Counted from the stretch's first letter, positions 17,749 to 26,794 are shown. The stretch: 64,000 nt of DNA from Fictibacillus phosphorivorans (GCF_001629705.1 NZ_CP015378.1:2108001-2172000); one strand, 5' to 3'. The notes: generated from the sequence alone by a model not told the origin. Made by a program: numbers and translations.

Positions 17749-18237
17749 TCACAATTCCATAATCCAAACTGTTCCCATTGTAACAAACCATGTAAGGACA
17801 GGTATGGACAGACTAGTTAATGCGTCATACCACTTTATGTTCCTATTTCTTCTTTTTAATATCCTATCTGTAACAAAGTACAAAACAGCAGCGCCTAAAC
17901 TAAACAAAAGCAAGATTAAACCGAAAATCATGTGCAATGCCAAAGAAATAATAAGTTCTGCGTTACTATTTCCAGATTTAATTGAAATAAATTCTCCAAC
18001 TTTCTCACTAAGAGCTGATGTTAATACACCATAAGTTACTATCGCTGGAAAGCTATACATCATATAAACAGGAATCATCCCAATGCTTGCATATACATAA
18101 TTTAACACGGAATCAAATGACTCATCTTCAAAAGGATTTGGGATAGAAAACCCTAAGATGATGGCATAGATCGTACCGGATATAGAAGCTGCTACTAATT
18201 TTCTTCGTAAAATAATAGATCTATCCTCTTTTATCAT
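17749..18237 (-). CDS. Predicted membrane protein of unknown function
   Basis: A 162-residue protein with about four membrane segments (residues roughly 13-30, 45-70, 90-122 and 140-160) separated by short polar loops; the second loop contains SEKVGEFISIKSGNSNAE. A basic N-terminus (DRSIILRRKLVAAS) suggests an inside orientation. No family was recognised. It lies between the GNAT and kinase genes on the same strand, with a modest ribosome site AGTAGG before ATG 18237. Confidence 0.7.
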   Translation of the reverse strand: MIKEDRSIILRRKLVAASISGTIYAIILGFSIPNPFEDESFDSVLNYVYASIGMIPVYMMYSFPAIVTYGVLTSALSEKVGEFISIKSGNSNAELIISLALHMIFGLILLLFSLGAAVLYFVTDRILKRRNRNIKWYDALTSLSIPVLTWFVTMGTVWIMEL

Positions 18238-18261
18238 TCAAACCTACTACTGATATTACCA

Positions 18262-19500
18262 TCACTTTGAAGGCAGTTTAATCGTAAAGGAGGTACCTTT
18301 CTTTAACTCACTATGAATCGTAATTCGTCCACCCATCTGCTTTACAATTTGGTGACAAACCGTTAAACCAAGTCCTGTTCCTTTTTCTTTCGTAGAATAA
18401 TAGGGACTGCCAAGCTTTTTCAATTGATCAGTGGACATGCCCACACCATTATCTTTAATCTTGATGCATATATATCCGCTCATATCATGGTAGGCTATTA
18501 TTTTAATCTCGCCTTTTGACTTAATTGCTTCAATGGCGTTCTTAATAATGTTAATCAATACCTGCTGAATTTCCAGCTTGAGTCCTTCAATTTTCAGAGA
18601 AGGTTCAACGTTTTGCGAAATATGTATAGAGTTCAAAATGGCATAAGAGTGCATCACATCAATTGATTGTTGAATGGTTGAGGTTAGATCAATAATCTCA
18701 TATTGATCCGTTTGTGGTTTAGCCAGCGCTAAATATTGATTAATGATTTCCTGCGCCCGATCAAGCTCTTCAATCGAGATACTGATGTACATCTGCTGTT
18801 CTTTCGTTAACTCCTCTTTTTGCATGAGTTGCATAAACCCTCTTACTGAAGTCATGGGGTTTCGAATCTCGTGTGCAACAGATGCAGCAAGCTGACTGAC
18901 AACATTCATTTTTTCAGTACGAACGAGCTCTTGTCTCATTTCAATCTGCTCTTTCATATTTTCAATCAAATGCACGACTGCAATTAGCGTTGCCAAAACG
19001 ATAAGGGAAGAACTCAACTCGAAAAAGAGTTCCTGCTCGTCACCTTTTATTAAAAGTGAAATTCCTCGCGTAATAGGGATCAGTGAGTAGAACAAACTGA
19101 TTACAGTAACTTTTCCTTTGATGCCATACCGATGAAAGAGTCGTGTAATTGGCAATAACAATAAACAGAGCACCATGTAGTTTCCTAGTAAGACTGCTAG
19201 GTTTTGATCTGTAAAGTATGCCATCAATAGAAGGACAAGGAAGCTTGAAAAACCCACCCTTTTTCCACCGTATAAAAAGGACAATATGATGGCTACAGAC
19301 TTAAAATCATATTTATAGATCTCAGAATAAACGACTGGCTGACTCATCGTGAAAACTAGAATGATCAGCATAAGCAGATAGTATTTCGATGTAACTTTTC
19401 TACGTTCTTCATCTCTTTCATTAAAGAACACTTGATAAATAAGGATTGTAAAAAGGATAAAGACCACATGTAAGCACATGCTTTGTATAGACTCTAACAT
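18262..19500 (-). CDS. KinB-like sporulation sensor histidine kinase
   Basis: Membrane sensor kinase (412 residues) with about six N-terminal helices in residues 8-185 and no PAS or HAMP domain, as in KinB, which feeds phosphate into the Spo0F-Spo0A phosphorelay. The phosphoacceptor region SVAHEIRNPMTSVRGFMQLM (His near residue 209) is the typical sporulation kinase H-box. N-box INIIKNAIEAIKSKGE and ATPase boxes DNGVGMS and GTGLGLTVCHQIVKQMGG are intact. The Rap/Phr pair next door is consistent with a phosphorelay theme, but the link is inferred. It could be another phosphorelay kinase of the same class. Confidence 0.85.
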   Translation of the reverse strand: MLESIQSMCLHVVFILFTILIYQVFFNERDEERRKVTSKYYLLMLIILVFTMSQPVVYSEIYKYDFKSVAIILSFLYGGKRVGFSSFLVLLLMAYFTDQNLAVLLGNYMVLCLLLLPITRLFHRYGIKGKVTVISLFYSLIPITRGISLLIKGDEQELFFELSSSLIVLATLIAVVHLIENMKEQIEMRQELVRTEKMNVVSQLAASVAHEIRNPMTSVRGFMQLMQKEELTKEQQMYISISIEELDRAQEIINQYLALAKPQTDQYEIIDLTSTIQQSIDVMHSYAILNSIHISQNVEPSLKIEGLKLEIQQVLINIIKNAIEAIKSKGEIKIIAYHDMSGYICIKIKDNGVGMSTDQLKKLGSPYYSTKEKGTGLGLTVCHQIVKQMGGRITIHSELKKGTSFTIKLPSK

Positions 19501-19612
19501 TCTGTTCCCTACTTCCTAGATTTACCTGTCTTACATGATTTTCGACAACTTTTAATCATATCCTTGTCAAAAAGACGAATTTTCTAGGTATTCGTAACTA
19601 TTACTTCAAATT

Positions 19613-19645
19613 AAAAAGCACTTCTCCGGTTAGGAAGAAATGCTC
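19613..19645 (-). terminator. Intrinsic terminator of the NUDIX gene
   Basis: On the minus strand AGCATTTCTTCC and GGAGAAGTGCT pair and are followed by TTTTTAATTT. Confidence 0.75.
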
Positions 19646-19664
19646 TATAGCAAAATCATGATCA

Positions 19665-20069
19665 TTAGAATGTTCTACTCAAGACTTGTCCCTGAAAATG
19701 CAGAGCATCCTCAGCACGAATTCGCTGACTTTCACTCAATGCTGCTAGATCGAACCACTTTAAATCCAAGTGTTCAGTGCTAAGCACAATTTTTGCATCT
19801 TCTGGAATTTCACATCGAAAGATCGCTGCTTGTGTATTTATTTTACTGTGATAATAAATTCCGATTAGTATAGGATGCATGACATCGATCCCAAGCTCCT
19901 CTTTACATTCACGAAACAATGCTTGATGAATCGTTTCACCCGGATCAACAGCACCTCCAGGTAAACTCCAACCTTTGTTTCCGTAGGTTCGTTTTAACAA
20001 AAGCACTTGATTCTCATGATTAAATATCATAGCATGCGCACCAAATCGAAACGTATCATGAATTCCCAA
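19665..20069 (-). CDS. NUDIX hydrolase
   Basis: A 134-residue protein with the Nudix box GGAVDPGETIHQALFREC followed by KEELGI (G-x5-E-x7-REC-x-EELG, Cys in place of the common hydrophobic residue). It starts at TTG 20069 after AGAGGGATCACC. The N-terminal HAMIFNHENQVLLLKRTYG strand fits MutT-type small NUDIX enzymes. The substrate is unknown; a nucleotide-sanitising role is possible. Confidence 0.85.
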   Translation of the reverse strand: MGIHDTFRFGAHAMIFNHENQVLLLKRTYGNKGWSLPGGAVDPGETIHQALFRECKEELGIDVMHPILIGIYYHSKINTQAAIFRCEIPEDAKIVLSTEHLDLKWFDLAALSESQRIRAEDALHFQGQVLSRTF

Positions 20070-20134
20070 GGTGATCCCTCTTCTACTTAAAGTGTATAAC
20101 CAGGGTATTCTATTAACTTCTATAGAATTCCTTC

Positions 20135-20449
20135 TTAGCTGATCAGTTTAAGTCCAACTGCAGCACTTAATACCATTGCCATAAAAAGAATTCTTAGTCC
20201 ATTTTTTGATTCACCATAAAACAAGATTCCGACAATCCCAGAACCCACTGTACCGATTCCAGTCCAGATTGCATAAGCCGTTCCCATAGGCAAAGATTGC
20301 ATAGCGAGACTCAACAGAAGAAAACTGCTGCTAAACCCTACAACAAGAACAAGAAAAGATAGAATGTTTCTCTTCTTAGCAACTAGGTTCATACCTGTTA
20401 CACCTACCACTTCGAAAAGACCTGCAAACACCAGAAAGATCCAGCCCAT
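20135..20449 (-). CDS. ykkD: SMR-family efflux subunit, YkkD-like
   Basis: A small multidrug resistance protein with four membrane helices in 104 residues. [20 protein letters not shown] carries the helix-1 glutamate essential in SMR transport, followed by LPMGTAYAIWTGIGTVG and a C-terminal AAVGLKLIS matching YkkD. It is made with the YkkC-like partner from overlapping TAATG junctions, so the pair is expected to act as a heterodimer. In Bacillus subtilis YkkCD exports guanidinium; here substrate identity is inferred. Confidence 0.88.
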   Translation of the reverse strand: MGWIFLVFAGLFEVVGVTGMNLVAKKRNILSFLVLVVGFSSSFLLLSLAMQSLPMGTAYAIWTGIGTVGSGIVGILFYGESKNGLRILFMAMVLSAAVGLKLIS

Positions 20450-20790
20450 TATTGAACTCTTCCTTCTGATTTTGGTTCTCCTGTTACTAATTTGAGTCCC
20501 ATAACTCCTGCAAGAAGCACGAGAATCAGTATGATTTTTAGCATTTTAAATGGTTCTCCAAAAACAAGCATCTCCATCAACACAGTTCCACTTGCCCCCA
20601 AGCCAGTAAATACAGCATATACGGTACCTACAGGTAGATGTTTCGTGGCCAGGATAAGCAATGTAAAAGAGAAGATGATCGCGATCATTGTCCCCGTCCA
20701 AGTTAACATATTGTTAGAATGCTTTAGTCCGATCACCCAACACACTTCAAACACTGAACCTAAAAGGACATAACCCCAAGAACGATTCAT
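20449..20790 (-). CDS. ykkC: SMR-family efflux subunit, YkkC-like
   Basis: A 113-residue SMR protein with [20 protein letters not shown] (helix-1 Glu), [20 protein letters not shown] and [11 protein letters not shown], closely resembling YkkC rather than EbrA. Four membrane helices. Its ATG overlaps the stop of the TetR gene (TAATG) and its stop overlaps ykkD the same way, so the three genes form one tightly coupled operon. This replaces the usual riboswitch control of ykkCD with a repressor. Confidence 0.88.
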   Translation of the reverse strand: MNRSWGYVLLGSVFEVCWVIGLKHSNNMLTWTGTMIAIIFSFTLLILATKHLPVGTVYAVFTGLGASGTVLMEMLVFGEPFKMLKIILILVLLAGVMGLKLVTGEPKSEGRVQ

Positions 20791-21377
20791 TATAATTCAC
20801 CACTTTCACAACTAATACCCCGCCAGAAAACGGACCACGACTGTTTAGACCTTTTTTGCAAACGTTCTGGAATTCCATAGATTAATTCTACAAGAAGTCC
20901 GTCTAACATCGTTAAAAAGGAAAGAGCTGCAGCTTCCGGAGTAACATCCGCTCTTAGTGTATCCGAATTTTTTTCAAAAAGTGCCGTAAACAAACTCTCT
21001 AATCGATCAACAAATTTATTGCTTCCAACTTTAATCACTTCTTCATGCTTAACAGGCGGGTAAAAAGACGTTCGCATAAAAAATTTCATATTATTGTTTT
21101 GCTCAAATCGTTCTAAGTACTCCGTCAAAAATCTGAACAAAATATCTTTTAGCTCATAAAATTGCTGATTTTCAATAAATTGTTTTACAAAATCAATTTC
21201 ACAATCAGTTGCATCATGAAACGTTTCTATATAGAGATCATCTTTACTCTTGAAATGAGTATAGATCGATTGTTTTTTTATTCCTACCTCATTTGCGATT
21301 ACCGACAAAGAGGCCCCTTCATAACCAAGATGTGCAAACTGGACGAGTGCTGTTTGTTTTAATTGATCGTAAGTCAT
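20790..21377 (-). CDS. TetR/AcrR-family regulator of the ykkCD-like operon
   Basis: A 195-residue TetR-family protein. The N-terminal helix-turn-helix reads [20 protein letters not shown] followed by [16 protein letters not shown], the family signature. The C-terminal ligand domain contains [19 protein letters not shown] 21377 follows AAGGTGG; the longer GTG start at 21389 falls within the operator. It is the first gene of the operon with the two SMR genes and is presumably auto-repressing, released by the exported compound. Confidence 0.9.
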   Translation of the reverse strand: MTYDQLKQTALVQFAHLGYEGASLSVIANEVGIKKQSIYTHFKSKDDLYIETFHDATDCEIDFVKQFIENQQFYELKDILFRFLTEYLERFEQNNNMKFFMRTSFYPPVKHEEVIKVGSNKFVDRLESLFTALFEKNSDTLRADVTPEAAALSFLTMLDGLLVELIYGIPERLQKRSKQSWSVFWRGISCESGEL

Positions 21378-21387
21378 TTTATAGTCC

Positions 21388-21409
21388 ACCTTCCGAACGG
21401 TCGTAAGGT
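21388..21409. promoter_or_regulatory. Palindromic operator for the TetR regulator
   Basis: A 22-bp near-perfect palindrome with half-sites ACCTTACGA and TCGGAAGGT, interrupted by CCGT, lies immediately upstream of and overlapping the ribosome site of the TetR gene. The size and symmetry fit the 20-22 bp operators bound by TetR-family repressors, so auto-repression of the whole operon is likely. Confidence 0.8.
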
Positions 21410-21530
21410 AATTTTATCACACTATTTTATGAAGTCAACATATCGAAATCGCTTTAACTTGCATCATTTTAACCAAATTGTGGTATCATTATTTTTGGTA
21501 AAATAATGAAAAAAGAAAGAAGTGTGTTAC

Positions 21531-22712
21531 ATGGAAACTCCAAACAATAAAACATTTATAGATAAGTTAGATTACGGAATTCTATTTATACTCTTCTTAT
21601 TATCAATTATCAGCTTGATGTTCATATATAGCGGCCAACAATCTGGTCAATATAACGATAATTTTGTTCCGAAGCAGATTTTTTGGTACACCCTTAGTAC
21701 GTTTTTAATGCTCGCCATTGCACGCTTAGATTTTGAGCAGCTTAAAAGAATGTCATGGTACTTTTATGGCATTGTATTATTCTTTATCGTGATGTTAATT
21801 TTTGCACCAGAAAGTATTGCAAAGCCGATCAACGGTTCAAAAGCGTGGTATCAATTACCTTTCCTTGGTTCTTTTCAGCCATCTGAATTCATGAAGATCG
21901 CTTTAATCTTAGTACTGAGTAATATCGTTGAATCTCACAATTATCAATATATTCAGCGGACATTAAAATCGGATCTGTATTTGATTTACAAAATGGGATT
22001 AGCTAGTTTAGCTCCTGTCATCTTTGTGGCCATACAGCCAGATTCTGGAATGATCATGCTCTACCTTTCCATCATTCTGTCCATCATATTCATATCAGGT
22101 GTTAGCTGGAAGATTATTTTGGCTGTGATCTCACTCCCTTCCATCCTTTTGACTACATTACTTGTCATCTATTTTAAATTTAATGATTTTTTCCAGACTA
22201 AATTGCTCGTACTTCTTCTTCCACACCAAAGAAGCAGAATTAACGGATGGTTGAATCCATATGAATACACCGACCAAGGATACCAAACGAAACAAGCGAT
22301 TACAGCGATCGGTTCAGGTTGGTATTCCGGTAAGGGATGGATGGAAGGAATCATATATGTACCTGAAGCTCACACTGATTTTATCTTTTCCATTATTGGT
22401 GAAGACACAGGTTTTCTAGGAACATCCATCGTGGTCAGTTTGTTTTTCTTATTGATCTATAAGATTGTAATCTTAGGAGTGAAGTCGAACTACTCCTTTG
22501 GCGGATATATGTGTTCAGGGATTATAGGGCTTCTTTCTTTCCAGATCTTTCAGAATATCGGAATGAATATTGGACTGTTGCCGGTAACTGGGGTTACTTT
22601 ACCGTTCCTAAGTTATGGAGGCAGTTCGCTCTTATCTAACATGATGTTAATGGGTATTGTACTCGGAGTGAGTGTGCAGACGAATCGTTATATGTTTGAA
22701 ATCCAACAGTAA
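21531..22712 (+). CDS. SEDS-family peptidoglycan glycosyltransferase, RodA/FtsW-like
   Basis: A 393-residue polytopic membrane protein of the SEDS family, which polymerises lipid II with a partner class B penicillin-binding protein. The family signature near the C-terminus is intact: LPVTGVTLPFLSYGGSSLL, with the upstream EAHTDFIFSIIGEDTGFLG loop that carries the catalytic Asp of RodA. QPSEFMKIALILVLS is also conserved. The length equals typical RodA. It stands alone, with no neighbouring PBP, so it may be an extra RodA paralogue. ATG 21531 is chosen over a GTG nine bases upstream. Confidence 0.93.
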   Translation: METPNNKTFIDKLDYGILFILFLLSIISLMFIYSGQQSGQYNDNFVPKQIFWYTLSTFLMLAIARLDFEQLKRMSWYFYGIVLFFIVMLIFAPESIAKPINGSKAWYQLPFLGSFQPSEFMKIALILVLSNIVESHNYQYIQRTLKSDLYLIYKMGLASLAPVIFVAIQPDSGMIMLYLSIILSIIFISGVSWKIILAVISLPSILLTTLLVIYFKFNDFFQTKLLVLLLPHQRSRINGWLNPYEYTDQGYQTKQAITAIGSGWYSGKGWMEGIIYVPEAHTDFIFSIIGEDTGFLGTSIVVSLFFLLIYKIVILGVKSNYSFGGYMCSGIIGLLSFQIFQNIGMNIGLLPVTGVTLPFLSYGGSSLLSNMMLMGIVLGVSVQTNRYMFEIQQ

Positions 22713-22745
22713 ATAGAGTGTAGATTCATTTGAAAATGGGACAAC

Positions 22746-22772
22746 GACCGGATAATATCTGGTCTTTTTTTG
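22746..22772 (+). terminator. Intrinsic terminator of the RodA-like gene
   Basis: GACCGGA and ATCTGGTC form a short stem followed by TTTTTTT, 34 bases after the stop codon. Confidence 0.85.
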
Positions 22773-22807
22773 TCTACGTGGGATTTTAATATAGAAGTTT
22801 TCAGCTA

Positions 22808-22922
22808 ATCTGTCCGATTGAAAGGATAATCTGTCCGATCTCGAATGAAATCTGTCCGTTTAAGCATTTTATCTGTCCAATTCCGTTCATAATCTGTCCA
22901 ATTCCCTCGTTAATCTGTCCGT
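22808..22922 (+). repeat. 21-bp phased intergenic array, ATCTGTCCG motif (6 units)
   Basis: The hexamer CTGTCC begins at 22810, 22831, 22852, 22873, 22894 and 22915, each step exactly 21 bases, extended as AATCTGTCCGAT or AATCTGTCCAAT. The filler is variable. It lies between the RodA-like terminator and the convergent sensor-kinase operon terminator, a place without any gene. The function is unknown. Confidence 0.95.
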
Positions 22923-22971
22923 TTCCAATTTCAAGTAACAACTCCCCCTCACTTCAACGTATCAACAAATA

Positions 22972-23002
22972 AAAAACACTTCTTCGACTAGAAGAAGTGC
23001 TT
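22972..23002 (-). terminator. Intrinsic terminator of the two-component/peptide operon
   Basis: On the minus strand GCACTTCTTC and GAAGAAGTG form a stem followed by TTTTTTATTTG, just after the small peptide gene. Confidence 0.85.
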
Positions 23003-23009
23003 TCAAAAT

Positions 23010-23144
23010 TTATTCACTTATTGGAAGTATCTCAGTAACATGAACCGATTCCTTCATAGTAGGACTTCCTGCATTATCTGCAAAACCGAATATACTTAGC
23101 ATCACAATGGTCACACCCAGTAAGAACTTTTTGTTCACTTTCAT
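23010..23144 (-). CDS. Small exported peptide coupled to the sensor kinase (44 residues)
   Basis: A 44-residue open frame starting MKVNKKFLLGVTIVMLSIFG, a typical Sec signal, followed by a polar acidic tail ending VTEILPISE. The ATG overlaps the TGA of the kinase gene (ATGA), giving translational coupling, and a terminator follows. The layout (receptor gene, overlapping exported mini-peptide) is like rap-phr, but the partner is a two-component kinase with a large extracytoplasmic domain. No family was recognised; a signal, modulator or accessory peptide role is a hypothesis. Confidence 0.7.
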   Translation of the reverse strand: MKVNKKFLLGVTIVMLSIFGFADNAGSPTMKESVHVTEILPISE

Positions 23145-25345
23145 CATATCACCGCGTCCAATTCAATCGTCGCTTTAAACAAATCACCGTCAACATCGAT
23201 ATCCATGCTACCTTCGTGAAGATCTACGATTGATTTTGCGATAGCGAGCCCTAATCCAGAACCATCCGTATGACGTGATGTGTCTCCGCGTTTGAATCGT
23301 TCAAATAATTCTTCAAAGTTTCCGCCTAATTCGTACTTCGAGACATTTTTAAAAGAAACAATAATCTTTTCGTTTTCTTCTGAAACGGACACGTATACTC
23401 TAGTATTCTCCATAGAGTACTTTAATGCGTTGCCGATTAGGTTATCAAAGACACGCCACATTTTTTGTCCATCCACATGAGCATATATTGGTGAATTAGG
23501 TGTTGCTAGTCTGAAAGTTAATGATGATTCCTTAATGGTTTCGTTATATTCAGCCATTGACTGCTGCAGCAACTGAACGATATCCACCTTATGTTTAACC
23601 AATTCCAAATTCCCGCTTGCCATCTTAGAAACTTCGAATAGATCGTCAATTAAAATTTTCAGACGTTTTGACTTACGATCTATGATTTCTAGATAAGCAT
23701 TCTGATCCTCTTTTGTTACTTCTTGTGATTTTAAGAGTTCTGTATATGTGATGATGGATGTTAACGGAGTCCTTAAATCATGACTAACATTTGTAATTAG
23801 TTCCGTCTTAAGCCTTTCACTTTTAGCTTCAGCCCGTTTAGACGTTTTCACACCATATTTGAGTAGGTTAAGGTTACCTGCTAACATTGCTAAAGCTGAT
23901 TTTCCCTTATGAGGCAGATCTTGTTCCATCTGTCCTGCAGCAAGTTCTTTAGAATGCTGAATGATTCTATTAAAATACCCTATTCTTTTAAAAAGGTAGA
24001 TGAGTACGGGTAAAGTAAAGAACAAAAAGAGAATGCAATAAACGACAAACGCCATAGGTTGAAAGAATACAACAGCTGCACCAAAACCTGACAAAAAGAT
24101 GACAAGGAGAAGCAACATAATTTGAATTCCAACACTTCTGTTGTAAAAAGCATCAGAAACTAATCGATAAACCCATCTTGCTGACTTAATAATGAACGCA
24201 TCTCTATACAACGGTTTGTTATTCACATCACGGTAAATCCATACCCCTTGAACTAATGTGATACCTACCACAAACGCTGTAATCAGAAATTCAAACAGAC
24301 CATCACTATACATGATTGAAAATGCAAGATGATCGTAGTTTTGGGCATTCATGACGATGGCCATTAATGCAAAAAACATACAGATCACTATACTTCCTAA
24401 ACGAATATCAATCGGTAATTTCCGATAGATGTTCTTTTTATCCGAAGATGTGATCATCTTAATTGGGTGAAGTCTTCTCCCCCATAAGATCGCCGTGATA
24501 AGCATCAGTATACTAGCAACCGAGATCCCATAAAAGAAAGACTGTCTCTTCTCAAAATCATCTACTTGCTTTTGCAACCAGCTTCCTTCTTTAGGTAGTG
24601 TGATGATACCCTGAAGGTACTTTGTATTTTGTGTCAAATACTCGTCATAGTCGTAATCGGTAAAAAAGTCTTGTTCGTTTATGACTAAATTGCCCTCTTC
24701 AGATGATGAGGAGTATTCACGAGTAAATAGATTAGATTTTCCCTTAAGATCCTCTGGACGATCTACCGTCCGAACATTTGAATACACATCTTTTGTATTC
24801 AAATCCACTAAATAGTAATTAAAACCTAGTCGTTTAGGGTCATAGTCAGAGAGAAAACGTTGTCTTTCTTTAACAAAGTTATTTACTTGCTTTTCCTTTT
24901 CTTTCACAATTTTTGCTTCGATGTGTTCGTCACTTTTGAAGTTTTCCATGATATCTTTTATCTTTGCATCTCTTTGTTGTTCATAAAGCTTCACAACATC
25001 TTCGTTTTCCGCTGCCTTTGCTTCATCAATCTGATACTCATATTGGCTTTTGATATCCGCTACTTGCTCTGACAAACTTCCATAGCGAGTACGATGTTCT
25101 TCTATTTCTTCTTTTGAAACCTTAATATTGTTCTTTAGCTCATCTTTAGATAGATAATTAATTTCAGATATACTCAAGTAATTGATAAATTCCTCGAACT
25201 CTGCGTTAAATTCTTCTGTATGAAAGTAATCTTTCTTAAAATACCAATGTCCGTTCTCGAGTATTGAGACGATCCCACTTAACCCAAAAGTTAACAATAC
25301 GATCCAACCCAAGACTTTTATTCTATTTTTCCATTTTATATCCAA
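23144..25345 (-). CDS. Sensor histidine kinase with large extracytoplasmic domain
   Basis: A 733-residue kinase. The N-terminal membrane helix is at about residues 10-28; a long extracytoplasmic part (30-265) is rich in charged residues and includes a probable coiled coil (KSQYEYQIDEAKAAENEDVV). Further membrane helices follow at about 270-290, 315-335, 345-365 and 405-450, then a linker, the H-box NVSHDLRTPLTSIITYTELL (His near 518) and the ATPase domain with NLIGNALKYS and GSGLGLAIAKSIVDLH. It overlaps the response regulator by 23 bases. The ligand is unknown; the large outside domain suggests a cell-envelope signal. An exported small peptide is coupled downstream. Confidence 0.92.
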   Translation of the reverse strand: MDIKWKNRIKVLGWIVLLTFGLSGIVSILENGHWYFKKDYFHTEEFNAEFEEFINYLSISEINYLSKDELKNNIKVSKEEIEEHRTRYGSLSEQVADIKSQYEYQIDEAKAAENEDVVKLYEQQRDAKIKDIMENFKSDEHIEAKIVKEKEKQVNNFVKERQRFLSDYDPKRLGFNYYLVDLNTKDVYSNVRTVDRPEDLKGKSNLFTREYSSSSEEGNLVINEQDFFTDYDYDEYLTQNTKYLQGIITLPKEGSWLQKQVDDFEKRQSFFYGISVASILMLITAILWGRRLHPIKMITSSDKKNIYRKLPIDIRLGSIVICMFFALMAIVMNAQNYDHLAFSIMYSDGLFEFLITAFVVGITLVQGVWIYRDVNNKPLYRDAFIIKSARWVYRLVSDAFYNRSVGIQIMLLLLVIFLSGFGAAVVFFQPMAFVVYCILFLFFTLPVLIYLFKRIGYFNRIIQHSKELAAGQMEQDLPHKGKSALAMLAGNLNLLKYGVKTSKRAEAKSERLKTELITNVSHDLRTPLTSIITYTELLKSQEVTKEDQNAYLEIIDRKSKRLKILIDDLFEVSKMASGNLELVKHKVDIVQLLQQSMAEYNETIKESSLTFRLATPNSPIYAHVDGQKMWRVFDNLIGNALKYSMENTRVYVSVSEENEKIIVSFKNVSKYELGGNFEELFERFKRGDTSRHTDGSGLGLAIAKSIVDLHEGSMDIDVDGDLFKATIELDAVI

Positions 25346-26015
25346 TTCCCCATACCACCTTTAAATATCTAGGATTTTTCGGATCGATTTCAATCTTTTC
25401 TCTGATTTTTCGAATATGTACGGCAACCGTGTTCTCAGCATTATAACTAGGTTCTTTCCAAACTCGCTCATAAATATCATTAATGGAAAAAACTCTTCCA
25501 GGGTATGACATCAACAACTCCACAATCTTGTATTCTATAGGAGTTAGTTTTACAGAGTCACCGTTTATAGCAACTTCCTTTGCTTCTTTATCGAGAGTTA
25601 GGCCGTTCAGATCGATGAAATTCCTTTTGCCTTCAAATGTACCCAAAGTTACGTAACGCCTTAGCTGAGATTTGACACGAGCGATCAACTCCAAAGGATT
25701 GAATGGTTTTGTCACATAATCATCAGCACCAATCTGCAGTCCAAGTACTTTATCTGTATCTTCACTCTTTGCACTTAAGATAATGATGGGTATGTTTTTT
25801 TGTTCTCGTATTTTAAAGGTGGTTGAGATACCATCTAACTTTGGCATCATAATGTCCATCACAATAAGATGGATAGGCTGTTCATCTAATTTCTCTAAAG
25901 CCTCAATTCCATCTCTAGCCTGAACAACGATTATTCCTTCATTTTTTAAATAGATCTCAATCGCATCGCGAATTTCTTTTTCATCATCTACAACTAGCAC
26001 ATTAAAATCATTCAT
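25323..26015 (-). CDS. OmpR/PhoB-family response regulator
   Basis: A 230-residue regulator. The receiver domain has VLVVDDEKEI, phosphoacceptor Asp in LIVMDIMMPKLDG (near residue 54), Lys in DYVTKPFNP, and a C-terminal winged helix (LTPIEYKIVELLMSYPGRVF, ENTVAVHIRKIREKIE). It is first in a three-gene operon with the sensor kinase and the small peptide. The regulon is unknown. Confidence 0.95.
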   Translation of the reverse strand: MNDFNVLVVDDEKEIRDAIEIYLKNEGIIVVQARDGIEALEKLDEQPIHLIVMDIMMPKLDGISTTFKIREQKNIPIIILSAKSEDTDKVLGLQIGADDYVTKPFNPLELIARVKSQLRRYVTLGTFEGKRNFIDLNGLTLDKEAKEVAINGDSVKLTPIEYKIVELLMSYPGRVFSINDIYERVWKEPSYNAENTVAVHIRKIREKIEIDPKNPRYLKVVWGIGYKMEK

Positions 26016-26159
26016 TTCCTCACACTCCCTTCTGCATTATAGCATGGCATATATTTGAAATTACCTTTATTCTACACAGCAATCCTTTACTTTTAGTTAC
26101 TAAAAATCTTAAGAATTTCTTAAGTTTCAAAGGTTTCATAACTCAAAAGTTAGGCAAAC

Positions 26160-26192
26160 AAAAAAGCACATTTCTATTTAAAGAAATGCACT
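26160..26192 (-). terminator. Intrinsic terminator of the AHSA1 gene
   Basis: AGTGCATTTCTTT and AAATAGAAATGTGC form a stem followed by TTTTTTG on the minus strand. Confidence 0.8.
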
Positions 26193-26208
26193 CTCTATTA
26201 AAACAGTA

Positions 26209-26637
26209 TTAGTTTTGAGTTTCACTATATCTTTTAAAATTGTCCATAAATGCTTGCCAACCGGCTTCTTGCATTTCAACCGGATTCGACGCTTCCGCTT
26301 CAAACGTTTCAACAATTCTCGTCTCATTTTCCAAACCGACAAAAGTGATGGTAACTTTTCTTCCATCATCTAACGTATAAGCAATGTATTCATTTGTTTT
26401 AACTTCATCATATGCTCCACTAAAATCAAACCCAAAGCTGCCATCTTTTGCTTCCATTCTCGTAAGGAACCTTCCGCCCTCTCTTAGATCATTCTCTGCT
26501 TTAGGTGCGTGCCATTCATCAGACGCAAAACTCCAGCCTGTAATATGCTGCGGCTCAGTCCAGTATTTCCAAACTTCTGCAATCGGTTTATGTACGGTTG
26601 TTTCCACTGTAATCATAACTTTGTTAGATGTCTCCAT
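26209..26637 (-). CDS. SRPBCC/AHSA1-domain protein
   Basis: A 142-residue START-like fold protein of the AHSA1/YndB class. It opens with ITVETTVHKPIAEVWKYWTE, the family start, then GWSFASDEWHAPKAENDL and TRIVETFEAEASNPVEM, and a C-terminal helix QAGWQAFMDNFKRY. ATG 26637 is chosen, with AAGGTGG upstream. These small domains bind hydrophobic ligands or act in stress tolerance; no specific function can be assigned. Confidence 0.85.
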   Translation of the reverse strand: METSNKVMITVETTVHKPIAEVWKYWTEPQHITGWSFASDEWHAPKAENDLREGGRFLTRMEAKDGSFGFDFSGAYDEVKTNEYIAYTLDDGRKVTITFVGLENETRIVETFEAEASNPVEMQEAGWQAFMDNFKRYSETQN

Positions 26638-26741
26638 TACTCCAACCACCTTATAAATAGGATTTTAAATCGTTGACCTACCATTTTAAAAACAGTAACT
26701 CTTCGATTTCATTTAGGTAAGACACCGTTAATTATTCAATA

Positions 26742-26779
26742 AAAAATACATTTCTCCTGCTTTGAGAAATGTATTTTTA
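26742..26779 (-). terminator. Intrinsic terminator
   Basis: AAATACATTTCTC and GAGAAATGTATTTT pair with A and T flanks directly after the DUF1801-type gene. Confidence 0.8.
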
Positions 26780-26794
26780 AAATTTAACTTTATA

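Noticed and set aside
21410..21530. Guanidine-I (ykkC) riboswitch upstream of the TetR-ykkCD operon
   Set aside because: No ykkC-type core (the conserved ACGR-loop blocks) was seen. The region instead has a TetR-type palindrome.
22808..22922. The 21-bp array as a coding heptapeptide repeat
   Set aside because: One forward frame is open from 22790 to about 22980 with an ICPI-like heptad, since 21 bases equal 7 codons. It has no ATG, GTG or TTG start and no ribosome site, and the other arrays do not consistently keep an open frame.
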